A stretch of 12,090 nt of DNA, from contig JANXWN010000295.1 of assembly GCA_025351125.1 (NCBI GenBank), forward strand, positions 1 to 12,090. The letters run 5' to 3'. Below are positions 6,556-12,090 of the stretch, piece after piece (positions within the stretch are counted from its first letter, which is position 1; every line of letters begins with the position of its first letter). The position numbers and the translations under genes were made by a program. The notes under the pieces are model-generated. The model saw only the letters and a program-made list of their open reading frames with translations. It searched no databases and was not told the origin of the DNA. Source of the DNA: Caulobacteraceae bacterium. Its GTDB lineage: Bacteria; Pseudomonadota; Alphaproteobacteria; Caulobacterales; Caulobacteraceae.

Positions 6556-8058
6556 TCACAGGCTCTGAGCCGCCGCCTGCATCCGCGCGAAGTCCGCCCC
6601 GGCGTCCAGGCCCAATAGCGCGAACATCGCGGGTCGGTTGGGTCCGATGTTGGGAGTGTAAAGCGCGGCATTGGCGTGACGCCCCTTCGCCCACACACTC
6701 AGGATTTTGGCTAGGTAGGCGGGTTTGCGCAGCCAAGCGCGCGGCGGGTCCAACATATGGAAAGCCCGCATCGCGGCGCGCAGCATGGCGGTGTCCTGGC
6801 GGAGGGCGATGGCGACGCCGTCTTCTAAAAAGCCGCGCAGGAGCCGAGCGCGCCATGAGGGTTTGTGGCTCGGCCGGAGTCCGGCGAGCGCGCGTTTCGC
6901 GGCGCCGCGATCCTGCTCGACCATATCGGCATAAAAAGCGTGCAGATCATCGCGCACCCGTACACCGTAGGCCCGGGCGCGATCGGCTGGATCGACGTGC
7001 GTCGCCAGCACATCGCGCAGGGCGTGCGCCTCGATCGCCGCGAACGAGCACCCTCGTCCATAGAGCGGATTTGTGCGCACCAGACTGTCGCCGACGCAAT
7101 ACAAGTTCAAGATCGCCGGAACGCCGCCTGGGGCCATGTCCTGCCAACGACTCTTCAGAGCCCCCATGGCGTGGACCTTGCCAGCCGGAGCCGCCCGATC
7201 CGGGTCCATCCACGGCGCGACGCCGGGCAACACCTTGCAGATAGCGTCGAACACGTCAGGCCGCACGACGGCGGCGCGCAGCACTTCCTCAATTTCCGGC
7301 ACCGCCAGAGTGAAGGAAAAGGTATTGTTGTCGGCAGGGAACATGCCGAATTTCAAATAGCCGAGGTCACCTGTCGCCGGGATATCGCCGCGCGGCGGCT
7401 CGTTTCGACCCGGTCGCAGGTTATAGAAGCGCGTGTAATACAGGATCGAACACCCCTCCTCTTGCGATGTCGTCTTCGCCCCCGCTTCGGCCAGCCAATC
7501 AATCATCGGAGAATTGCGCCCGCCGGCGTCGATGACGAGGTCACCGAGCACCACCTCGCCGTCCTGCAAGGCCAGACCGCTCGCGACGAGGGCGCCTCTC
7601 GCATCGCGTGCGCTGATCAGGCCCTTGACGAACACGCTCGAACGAATGGTGACATTCGGCGACGCCTCGACATAGAGTCGGATGATCCACTCCAGTGTCG
7701 ATCGCCGGCTGACGAGAATGGACATCTCCTCGTCTCCCGGCGCGGCGACATAACGCGCCTTGATCGCCGGCGGCAGACCCTCGGCGAAGGTCAATTCGCG
7801 CGCTCCGGCGGTCTCAAGCGCGGCCAACAGAGCTGGATGTTCGGTCGCGATCAGTTTGCGCAACCGCGCGATAAACGCGTGGCTATGGCGCAGTTGGCTC
7901 GCCCCGAGTCGGGACCATTGATCAAAAGTTTCTTCAACGCCGTCGGGCGGCCCGGCGTCGCGCTCCAGCAAAGTAATGCGCCCGGCGGTCGGTGCGAGCG
8001 CCAGCGCGGTGCACAAACCGGCGATCCCGGCGCCCAGGACGACGATGCTCTCACTCAT
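6556..8058 (-). CDS. FAD-dependent oxidoreductase/monooxygenase-like protein (PHBH/halogenase fold)
   Basis: A 500-residue flavoprotein. GAGIAG at 9-14 binds the FAD ADP moiety, with LLERDAG about 17 residues on giving the ribose-binding acid. DAGGRNSP at 177-184 and GDSLVRTNPLYGRGCS at 323-338 match the DG and GD motifs of the p-hydroxybenzoate-hydroxylase/halogenase/geranylgeranyl-reductase superfamily. No halogenase WxWxIP motif was seen. The start at 8058 (MSESIVVLG) is preferred over 8076 because GGGAG lies 6 bp upstream (8065-8069) and it gives an 8-bp overlap (ATGAGTGA) with the acylase stop. It is the second gene of a two-gene operon with the penicillin-acylase-family hydrolase. Substrate unknown; hydroxylation, epoxidation and dehydrogenation all occur in this fold. 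Confidence 0.85.
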   Translation of the reverse strand: MSESIVVLGAGIAGLCTALALAPTAGRITLLERDAGPPDGVEETFDQWSRLGASQLRHSHAFIARLRKLIATEHPALLAALETAGARELTFAEGLPPAIKARYVAAPGDEEMSILVSRRSTLEWIIRLYVEASPNVTIRSSVFVKGLISARDARGALVASGLALQDGEVVLGDLVIDAGGRNSPMIDWLAEAGAKTTSQEEGCSILYYTRFYNLRPGRNEPPRGDIPATGDLGYLKFGMFPADNNTFSFTLAVPEIEEVLRAAVVRPDVFDAICKVLPGVAPWMDPDRAAPAGKVHAMGALKSRWQDMAPGGVPAILNLYCVGDSLVRTNPLYGRGCSFAAIEAHALRDVLATHVDPADRARAYGVRVRDDLHAFYADMVEQDRGAAKRALAGLRPSHKPSWRARLLRGFLEDGVAIALRQDTAMLRAAMRAFHMLDPPRAWLRKPAYLAKILSVWAKGRHANAALYTPNIGPNRPAMFALLGLDAGADFARMQAAAQSL

Positions 8059-10171
8059 GGCGCTCTCCCGGCGCATAATCTTCTTTGATGTGTCCCGCCA
8101 ATTGCGCTTCGGTGAACAACACCGGCTTGGTTTTCAGGGCGACGAAGAGCGGCGTCTGGTCGGCATAATGCGGTGAAGCGGCATCAAGGGTGGCGGACCC
8201 GAATTGGTGGATGCTTTGCGACGACAGCGCCCCGGCCTTGTCCCAGGTTACGAACATGATCAACGTATCGCCACCTTGCGCCTTTAGCCGGCCGTCCGCC
8301 TGCGGCGCGCCGTAGACCGCGCGATAGGTATCGGGGCCGCCGTCGATGGCCAGATCAACCGTGCCACGCACAATCCGATTGACGGCGCCCCATTTGGGAT
8401 CGATACGCCCAAAATGGACTTGGAGCGTGGTGATCGCCTTTAACAGCGTCGGGCGGACGTCGGGGACATGGCCGGTCTTCAACGCGTCGGCCAAGGGCAC
8501 GGCCGTGAGCACCGCCAAGGCCGCGCCGCGGCTGTCGACATTCGTGCGACGATCCCAATCGCGTAAGACCTTCTGTGCGGCGACGATACTCGCATCGCCC
8601 TTCGGATCGAGCGCCAACACCGCCGCGACCACCTTGGCCATGTCGGATCGGGCGCTGTAGGCGATGTCGAACTTATATGCGCGAAAGGCCGCCTCGGTGA
8701 TGTGCCCGTCGGCGCCGAATGTCTCCTGCGCGCGGTAGGCGCGGTTGGTCATGTTGGTCTGGATGCCCATGGTCGCGGCGAAGTCGGCGGGCTTGAGGGC
8801 GTCGGCCGGCCCGGTCGCCGCAAACGGCGTATTGTTGGAATTGAATACGAACCCTGATTTGGGATTCCAAATCTGCGGAACACGCCCAAACGGCAGATAG
8901 CCGCGCCAGATCAGGTCGGAACGGTCGCCGGGAAGGACTCCCCTCCAGTCGATTCCGGCCTTTCGGTCCGGAAACAATCCGTTGTAGATATAGCCGATAT
9001 CACCCTTCTCGTCGGCATAGATGTAATTGATGCTGGGCAGGGCCTGAAGCGCCATCGCGGCACGCCACTCGGCCAGGGTTGTCGCCTTGTCCAGGCGATA
9101 ATATTGCAAGGCTTGGCGCGTTTCGCCCAGGCCGGCGTAGCGAAGGGCGAACACGCCGTGGTCAGTCCGCAGCGCCGGTCCGTGCGCGGACCACAGCACC
9201 TGTTTGTGCACGGTGATAATCAGCGGTCCGAGCAGTTTCACGCGGATCGCGGCGTCGAATTTGTCAAACGCTCGCCACTGGCCGTCGAGGCGATATTGGT
9301 CGTGGTTCGCCGGATTGATCGTGAGGCGATAGACGTCGACCAGATCGGGATCGTTGACCGTATTGGCCCAGCCCAAGTGGGCGTTATGGCCGTGCAACAT
9401 GAAGGGCGAGCCGGGGAAAAACCCGCCGGCGACGTGCCACCCCTGGTCGCTTTCCAGCACCGCCTCGTACCACGCCACTGGCCCGACGTAGGGTTGGTGG
9501 GAATTGACCAGCAACCGCGTCGCGCCATCGGACGAGCGCGACGGCGCGACCGCGACGCCGTTGGAACCGACCGGCGGGGGCACACCCGTACGCGTCGGCG
9601 CGGTCAGTGTTTTTAAGGTGTCGTCGAGACCGTAAAAGAACGGTGTTTTGAATACGAAACCGGCGGCAATGTCCTTGCCCGTCAGCGGCAGAAGGCCGGG
9701 CGCGAGTTTGCCCGGATGACGCGCTCCATAATCGTTCACCCCGTCGGCATAACCCTGCAACACCGCGCGGACGTCACCGGGGAGCTGTGGATATCCGGCG
9801 TCCACCGTCTCGGTGACCCGCATCAGATGGACCAAATAATCCGTGACCGCGCCGTCCTTGCCTTTCCAGGCCGCCAGGGTCCCCCGCGTCGCCAAAGCGA
9901 CGTCCCGCACCGTGGCAAAGTCGTCCTCCGACTGCGCGTAACCCAGACCAAACGCCACGTCGGCGTCGGTCGCACCCCGCACATGCGGCACGCCGAACCC
10001 GTCGCGGCGGATACGCACGTGATAGGCGTCGCCCCGCGCGATCAAGGCCTTGAGATCGGGGGCCGGTGGCCTGCCGATCTGATCGGCGACTATCAAGCCG
10101 ACGACCACCAGCAGAGCGAGCCCCACCAGAGCCGTAAAACCCAGAGCGACCCGTCTCAATATCCGCATCAT
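8051..10171 (-). CDS. Penicillin acylase family protein (membrane-anchored Ntn hydrolase)
   Basis: A 706-residue Ntn-hydrolase precursor. Residues ~8-29 form one hydrophobic segment (uncleaved anchor or signal), so the enzyme likely faces the periplasm. The family's autocatalytic junction is visible as PPVGSNG, with Ser203 as predicted beta-subunit N-terminus and nucleophile and Asn next to it. Before it lies the alpha-chain (residues ~50-190, with GVPHVRGATDADVAFGLGY). After it come NSHQPYVGPVAWYEA, FPGSPFMLHGHN and LGWANTVNDPDLVDVY, typical beta-chain blocks. Relatives cleave beta-lactams, cyclic lipopeptides or N-acyl-homoserine lactones; the substrate cannot be chosen from sequence. Length fits the family. 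Two ATGs start it (10171, 10168); the second has better spacing from GGGGG. It overlaps the downstream flavoenzyme gene by 8 bp. Confidence 0.93.
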   Translation of the reverse strand: MMRILRRVALGFTALVGLALLVVVGLIVADQIGRPPAPDLKALIARGDAYHVRIRRDGFGVPHVRGATDADVAFGLGYAQSEDDFATVRDVALATRGTLAAWKGKDGAVTDYLVHLMRVTETVDAGYPQLPGDVRAVLQGYADGVNDYGARHPGKLAPGLLPLTGKDIAAGFVFKTPFFYGLDDTLKTLTAPTRTGVPPPVGSNGVAVAPSRSSDGATRLLVNSHQPYVGPVAWYEAVLESDQGWHVAGGFFPGSPFMLHGHNAHLGWANTVNDPDLVDVYRLTINPANHDQYRLDGQWRAFDKFDAAIRVKLLGPLIITVHKQVLWSAHGPALRTDHGVFALRYAGLGETRQALQYYRLDKATTLAEWRAAMALQALPSINYIYADEKGDIGYIYNGLFPDRKAGIDWRGVLPGDRSDLIWRGYLPFGRVPQIWNPKSGFVFNSNNTPFAATGPADALKPADFAATMGIQTNMTNRAYRAQETFGADGHITEAAFRAYKFDIAYSARSDMAKVVAAVLALDPKGDASIVAAQKVLRDWDRRTNVDSRGAALAVLTAVPLADALKTGHVPDVRPTLLKAITTLQVHFGRIDPKWGAVNRIVRGTVDLAIDGGPDTYRAVYGAPQADGRLKAQGGDTLIMFVTWDKAGALSSQSIHQFGSATLDAASPHYADQTPLFVALKTKPVLFTEAQLAGHIKEDYAPGERHE

Positions 10172-10480
10172 TCCCCCGCCGATACGCCGTGGCCACGACG
10201 ACCATGTTTTCCCGTGACGAGGCTAGATAAGACCATCGTCAGGTAACGCAAAGAAAAACGCTTGAACCGGGCGTCCTCCAGGGGCCGCGCGTTGGCCAGC
10301 GCGAAGCTCGGCGCGGATGACGGAGGTCTCTAAACTGGAGGACGAATAGGGCCGCGCTGGAAGATTATCGGAAGGCGGTCATCAGGACCTTTAAGGCTCA
10401 ACCTTGTGTGGTAGTGGTGAAGCCCTAGCTTGGCCCTCCGATCAGGCGTCCGCGCCCGTCATTTGGGGCTAGAGTGGGCC
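10172..10480. other. Divergent intergenic region without a recognisable gene
   Basis: About 310 bp between the acylase and the ModE-type gene. It holds the acylase promoter candidate. A 10-bp inverted repeat CGTCCTCCAG / CTGGAGGACG (10272-10281 and 10335-10344) is present, each arm followed closely by the same GGGCCGCGC (10282-10290 and 10349-10357). Short open stretches on the plus strand encode MTEVSKLEDE and, in another frame, ALEDYRKAVIRTFKAQ, each soon ended by a stop. I cannot match them to a family. No RNA gene was recognised. Confidence 0.5.
10224..10251 (-). promoter_or_regulatory. Candidate promoter of the acylase-flavoenzyme operon
   Basis: On the minus strand TTGCGT (10246-10251) and TATCTA (10224-10229) are 16 bp apart, with an A/T-rich stretch just upstream. 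Transcription would begin ~45 bp before the ATG. The -35 hexamer is identical to that proposed for xre-res, but the match is by consensus only. Confidence 0.4.
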
Positions 10481-10846
10481 ATGGCCAATCCGATCCAGTT
10501 CCGATTCCGATTCCGGCTCTTGCTCGGCCGCTTCGTGGCCATGGGTCCGGGCAAAGCTGACCTGTTGGCGGCGCTGGCCGAGACCGGCTCGATCTCGGCC
10601 GCGTCCCGCAAAATGCGCATGAGTTACAAGAAGGCCTGGTATCTGATCGACATCATGAACCGTTGCTTCCGCGAACCCGTCGTGGAAACGGTGAAGGGTG
10701 GTCGGGGGCATGGCGGCGCCAAGCTGACGGCAATGGGTCGCCAGGTTCTCGATCGCTATCGGGCTATCGAAGCGCGCGCCGCCGCGGCCGTTGCCGAGGA
10801 CCTGCAAGCCTTTGCGGCGCTCGTCGTGGACGATCCCGAAGCCTGA
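10481..10846 (+). CDS. modE: ModE-type winged-helix molybdate regulator, DNA-binding domain only
   Basis: A 121-residue protein matching the N-terminal DNA-binding domain of ModE. The recognition region reads GPGKADLLAALAETGSISAASRKMRMSYKKAW, split here as GPGKADLLAALAETGSIS then AASRKMRMSYKKAWYLID, at ~18-54. It is followed by the wing segment VVETVKGGRGHGGAKLTAMG. The C-terminal molbindin (TOBE) domains that sense molybdate in E. coli ModE are absent; only a ~30-residue helical tail follows. Such one-domain forms are common in alphaproteobacteria. The ATG at 10481 is chosen because homology begins there; an ATG at 10430 would add 17 unrelated residues. It lies 71 bp before modA on the same strand, with a Mo-box-like palindrome in the gap. 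Confidence 0.85.
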   Translation: MANPIQFRFRFRLLLGRFVAMGPGKADLLAALAETGSISAASRKMRMSYKKAWYLIDIMNRCFREPVVETVKGGRGHGGAKLTAMGRQVLDRYRAIEARAAAAVAEDLQAFAALVVDDPEA

Positions 10847-10847
10847 C

Positions 10848-10878
10848 CGAACCGGCTCGCCCTACAAGCCCGGGTTCG
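10848..10878 (+). terminator. Possible hairpin in the modE-modA gap
   Basis: CGAACCGGCT (10848-10857) can pair with AGCC (10867-10870) and GGTTCG (10873-10878) around a 9-base loop with a two-base bulge. No T-run follows. It could end the modE transcript or attenuate readthrough, and its distal arm touches the palindrome at 10877. The evidence is weak. Confidence 0.3.
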
Positions 10879-10900
10879 ATATAGTCAGGTAACTATATCG
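10877..10900. promoter_or_regulatory. Mo-box: probable ModE operator upstream of modA
   Basis: CGATATAG (10877-10884) and CTATATCG (10893-10900) are perfect 8-bp inverted repeats around TCAGGTAA. The CGnTATA...TATAnCG form matches known ModE-binding sites. It lies 18 bp before the modA ATG and right after a modE-type gene. TATAGT (10880-10885), a good -10 hexamer, is inside the left arm, so bound regulator would block RNA polymerase. Confidence 0.85.
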
Positions 10901-10917
10901 CTGGATTGAGGTCGCCC

Positions 10918-11733
10918 ATGCCGTTTAACACTTCAAACCACATGGCTAGTCGGGCCGTTCTCGTCCTTGTCGGCGCCGTCGCGCTCGGCTTGGCTAGCTT
11001 GAGCCAACCGGCTTACGCCGCTGACGAGCCCCCCATCGCGGCGGCGGCGGACTTGAACGCGGCTCTGCCCGAAGTGGCGGCGCTGTTTCAGAAGGCGACG
11101 GGCAAGACGGTCAAGCTGACCTTCGGCTCGTCCGGCAATTTCGCCCAGCAGATCCAGAACGGCGCGCCGTTTGAGGTCTACCTCTCGGCGGACGAAGGCT
11201 ACGTGCAGACGCTGGCCGCCGCGGGCAAGACCGATGGCGAAGGCGCGCTTTACGCCATCGGCCGGATCGGCCTGTTTCAGCCTAACGGCTCGAAAATCCG
11301 AGCGGATGGGCAGTTGAAAGACTTAGGCGCCGCCGTCCAGAACGGACGCCTGCTGAAGTTTGCCATCGCGAATCCCGAACATGCCCCCTACGGCCGCGCC
11401 GCCCGAGAGGCTTTGCAGCACGCAGGCATCTGGGATGCGATCGAACCCAAGCTGGTGCTGGGCGAGAACGTGGCTCAAGCGACGCAGTTCGCCACCTCGG
11501 GCTCGGCTCAAGGAGGCATCATCTCGCTGTCGCTGGCATTGACGCCGCAGGTGAAGGCGGCCGGCGCCTTCGCGTTGATCCCGGCCGAGTGGCACAAGCC
11601 GCTTCGGCAGCGCGCCGTCGTCGTGAAGGGGGCCGGTGACACGGCACGGTCCTTCTACACCTTCCTCCAAGGTCCGCAGGCCCGGGCAGTCTTCAAGCGT
11701 TACGGCTTCGTGCTCCCCAACGAGGCGCGCTGA
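10918..11733 (+). CDS. modA: Molybdate ABC transporter substrate-binding protein
   Basis: A 271-residue periplasmic molybdate/tungstate-binding protein that feeds the ModBC importer. A Sec signal peptide is clear: polar N-terminus, hydrophobic core AVLVLVGAVALGLA, and a probable cut after AYA before ADEPP. The mature part shows AAAADLNAAL, FGSSGNFAQQI with the oxyanion-binding Ser region, APFEVYLSADEGYV, IANPEHAPYGRAA and KRYGF at the end, all family blocks. The first block has Asp where E. coli ModA has its ligand Ser (AAASL); this is usual in the AAADL subgroup. The ATG at 10918 is preferred over the TTG at 10906 because GAGG (10908-10911) is 6 bp upstream. modB follows after 10 bp. The last 58 bp are repeated in inverted orientation at the window's right edge. 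Confidence 0.95.
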   Translation: MPFNTSNHMASRAVLVLVGAVALGLASLSQPAYAADEPPIAAAADLNAALPEVAALFQKATGKTVKLTFGSSGNFAQQIQNGAPFEVYLSADEGYVQTLAAAGKTDGEGALYAIGRIGLFQPNGSKIRADGQLKDLGAAVQNGRLLKFAIANPEHAPYGRAAREALQHAGIWDAIEPKLVLGENVAQATQFATSGSAQGGIISLSLALTPQVKAAGAFALIPAEWHKPLRQRAVVVKGAGDTARSFYTFLQGPQARAVFKRYGFVLPNEAR

Positions 11734-11762
11734 GCGCCCACCCATGGATTGGACCGCCTTCG
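11676..11762 (+). repeat. Left arm of an 87-bp perfect inverted repeat
   Basis: This segment covers the last 58 bp of modA, the 10-bp gap and the first 19 bp of modB. Its exact reverse complement is at 12004-12090, with 241 bp between the arms. This copy is in its natural gene context and is presumably the original. Confidence 0.97.
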
Positions 11763-12010
11763 CCCTGTCGCTGAAGCTCGCGGCGTGGACGGCCGCGGTC
11801 TTGCTGCCGCTCGGCCTTTTATCGGCGCGCGCCCTGGCCTTCCGGGCGCGGCGCGGCAAGGGCGTGCTCGAAGCGCTGGTGGCCTTGCCGCTGGTGTTGC
11901 CGCCAACGGTGCTGGGCTATTATCTGCTGGTGGGGCTCGGTGGAAATTCACCCCTCGGCCAGGCCTGGACGCAGCTCTTCGGCCACGGCTTGGTGTTCAG
12001 CTTCGAAGGC
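11744..12010 (+). CDS. modB: Molybdate ABC transporter permease, N-terminal 89 residues (interrupted)
   Basis: The first 89 residues of the inner-membrane permease that carries molybdate with ModC energy. Two membrane segments are visible (about 6-27 and 45-66), joined by a basic loop, then a conserved stretch GQAWTQLFGHGLVFSFEG. Full-length ModB has ~225 residues and continues with more membrane helices. Here, after SFEG at ~12010, the sequence turns into the reverse complement of the modA-modB junction, and the frame ends at 12073 with unrelated residues (GPIHGWALSAPRWG). The gene is therefore cut by the inverted duplication, not by a simple window edge. modC would be expected further downstream. 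Confidence 0.85.
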
Positions 12011-12090
12011 GGTCCAATCCATGGGTGGGCGCTCAGCGCGCCTCGTTGGGGAGCACGAAGCCGTAACGCTTGAAGACTGCCCGGGCCTGC
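12004..12090 (-). repeat. Right arm of the 87-bp inverted repeat, reaching the window end
   Basis: An exact reverse complement of 11676-11762 with no mismatch in 87 bp. It replaces the rest of modB. The join may use short homology, since CGAAGGC (12004-12010) still fits the expected modB protein (SFEG). Extending all the way to the edge, it looks like a contig end made by fold-back joining. Confidence 0.97.

Noticed and set aside
6865..8088. A 407-residue open frame on the plus strand opposite the FAD oxidoreductase
   Set aside because: It is Arg- and His-rich with no domain motif, while the opposite frame has complete FAD-binding motifs and a ribosome-binding site.
2420..10397. ACCTTTAAGG before the acyl-CoA dehydrogenase and again near 10387
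   Set aside because: A short shared word at chance level; the first is explained by a ribosome-binding site.
10238..10893. The 10-mer GTCAGGTAAC occurs near the acylase promoter (10238-10247) and inside the Mo-box (10884-10893)
   Set aside because: In 12 kb many 10-mer pairs are expected by chance, and the first copy lacks the palindromic arms.
12011..12073. An alternative C-terminus of modB (GPIHGWALSAPRWG...)
   Set aside because: It is the translated reverse complement of modA/modB sequence, not a real protein end.
1..12090. CRISPR arrays, tRNA or rRNA genes, insertion sequences
   Set aside because: No regularly spaced repeats, cloverleaf-like sequence, rRNA segments or transposase frames were recognised on either strand.

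Overview
The window is GC-rich and densely coded, with GTG as well as ATG starts and many stop/start overlaps. Its proteins (an SuhB-type phosphatase, an ACAD10/11-type dehydrogenase, GlpD, a penicillin-acylase-family enzyme, and ModE/ModA/ModB) look alphaproteobacterial. That assignment comes from protein style and base composition, not from a marker gene.

Layout. (1) 1-578, plus strand: the end of an inositol-monophosphatase gene whose start lies before the window. (2) 575-2350, minus strand: two toxin-antitoxin modules in tandem. The proximal one is a Xre/MbcA-ParS-type antitoxin with a RES toxin. The distal one is a VapB-type antitoxin with a VapC PIN-domain toxin, and its vapB is broken by a -1 frame change at a TTTTGGGG run. 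A 15-bp perfect hairpin at the vapC stop separates the modules. (3) 2440-6406, plus strand: an acyl-CoA dehydrogenase, aerobic glycerol-3-phosphate dehydrogenase (glpD) and an HI0933/BaiN-type flavoprotein, tightly packed. (4) 6425-6540: a palindrome-rich intergenic element between convergent genes, probably a terminator and repeat. (5) 6556-10171, minus strand: a two-gene operon of a membrane-anchored penicillin-acylase-family Ntn hydrolase and an FAD-dependent oxidoreductase, overlapping by 8 bp. (6) 10172-10480: a non-coding stretch with a candidate promoter and small repeats. (7) 10481-12090, plus strand: a one-domain ModE-type regulator, a perfect inverted repeat that looks like a ModE operator, modA, and the first 89 codons of modB.

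The molybdate locus reads as one circuit: the regulator, its probable operator, then the transporter it should repress when molybdate is plentiful. The window does not continue through modB. From 12004 to the end, the sequence is an 87-bp perfect reverse complement of 11676-11762 (the end of modA and start of modB). This is probably an assembly or amplification fold-back, though a real rearrangement cannot be excluded.

I do not see a clearly new multi-gene system. The items most worth a second look are the frameshifted vapB in front of an intact vapC, the inverted duplication at the right edge, the apparently leaderless Xre-RES promoter, and the acylase/flavoenzyme pair of unknown substrate.
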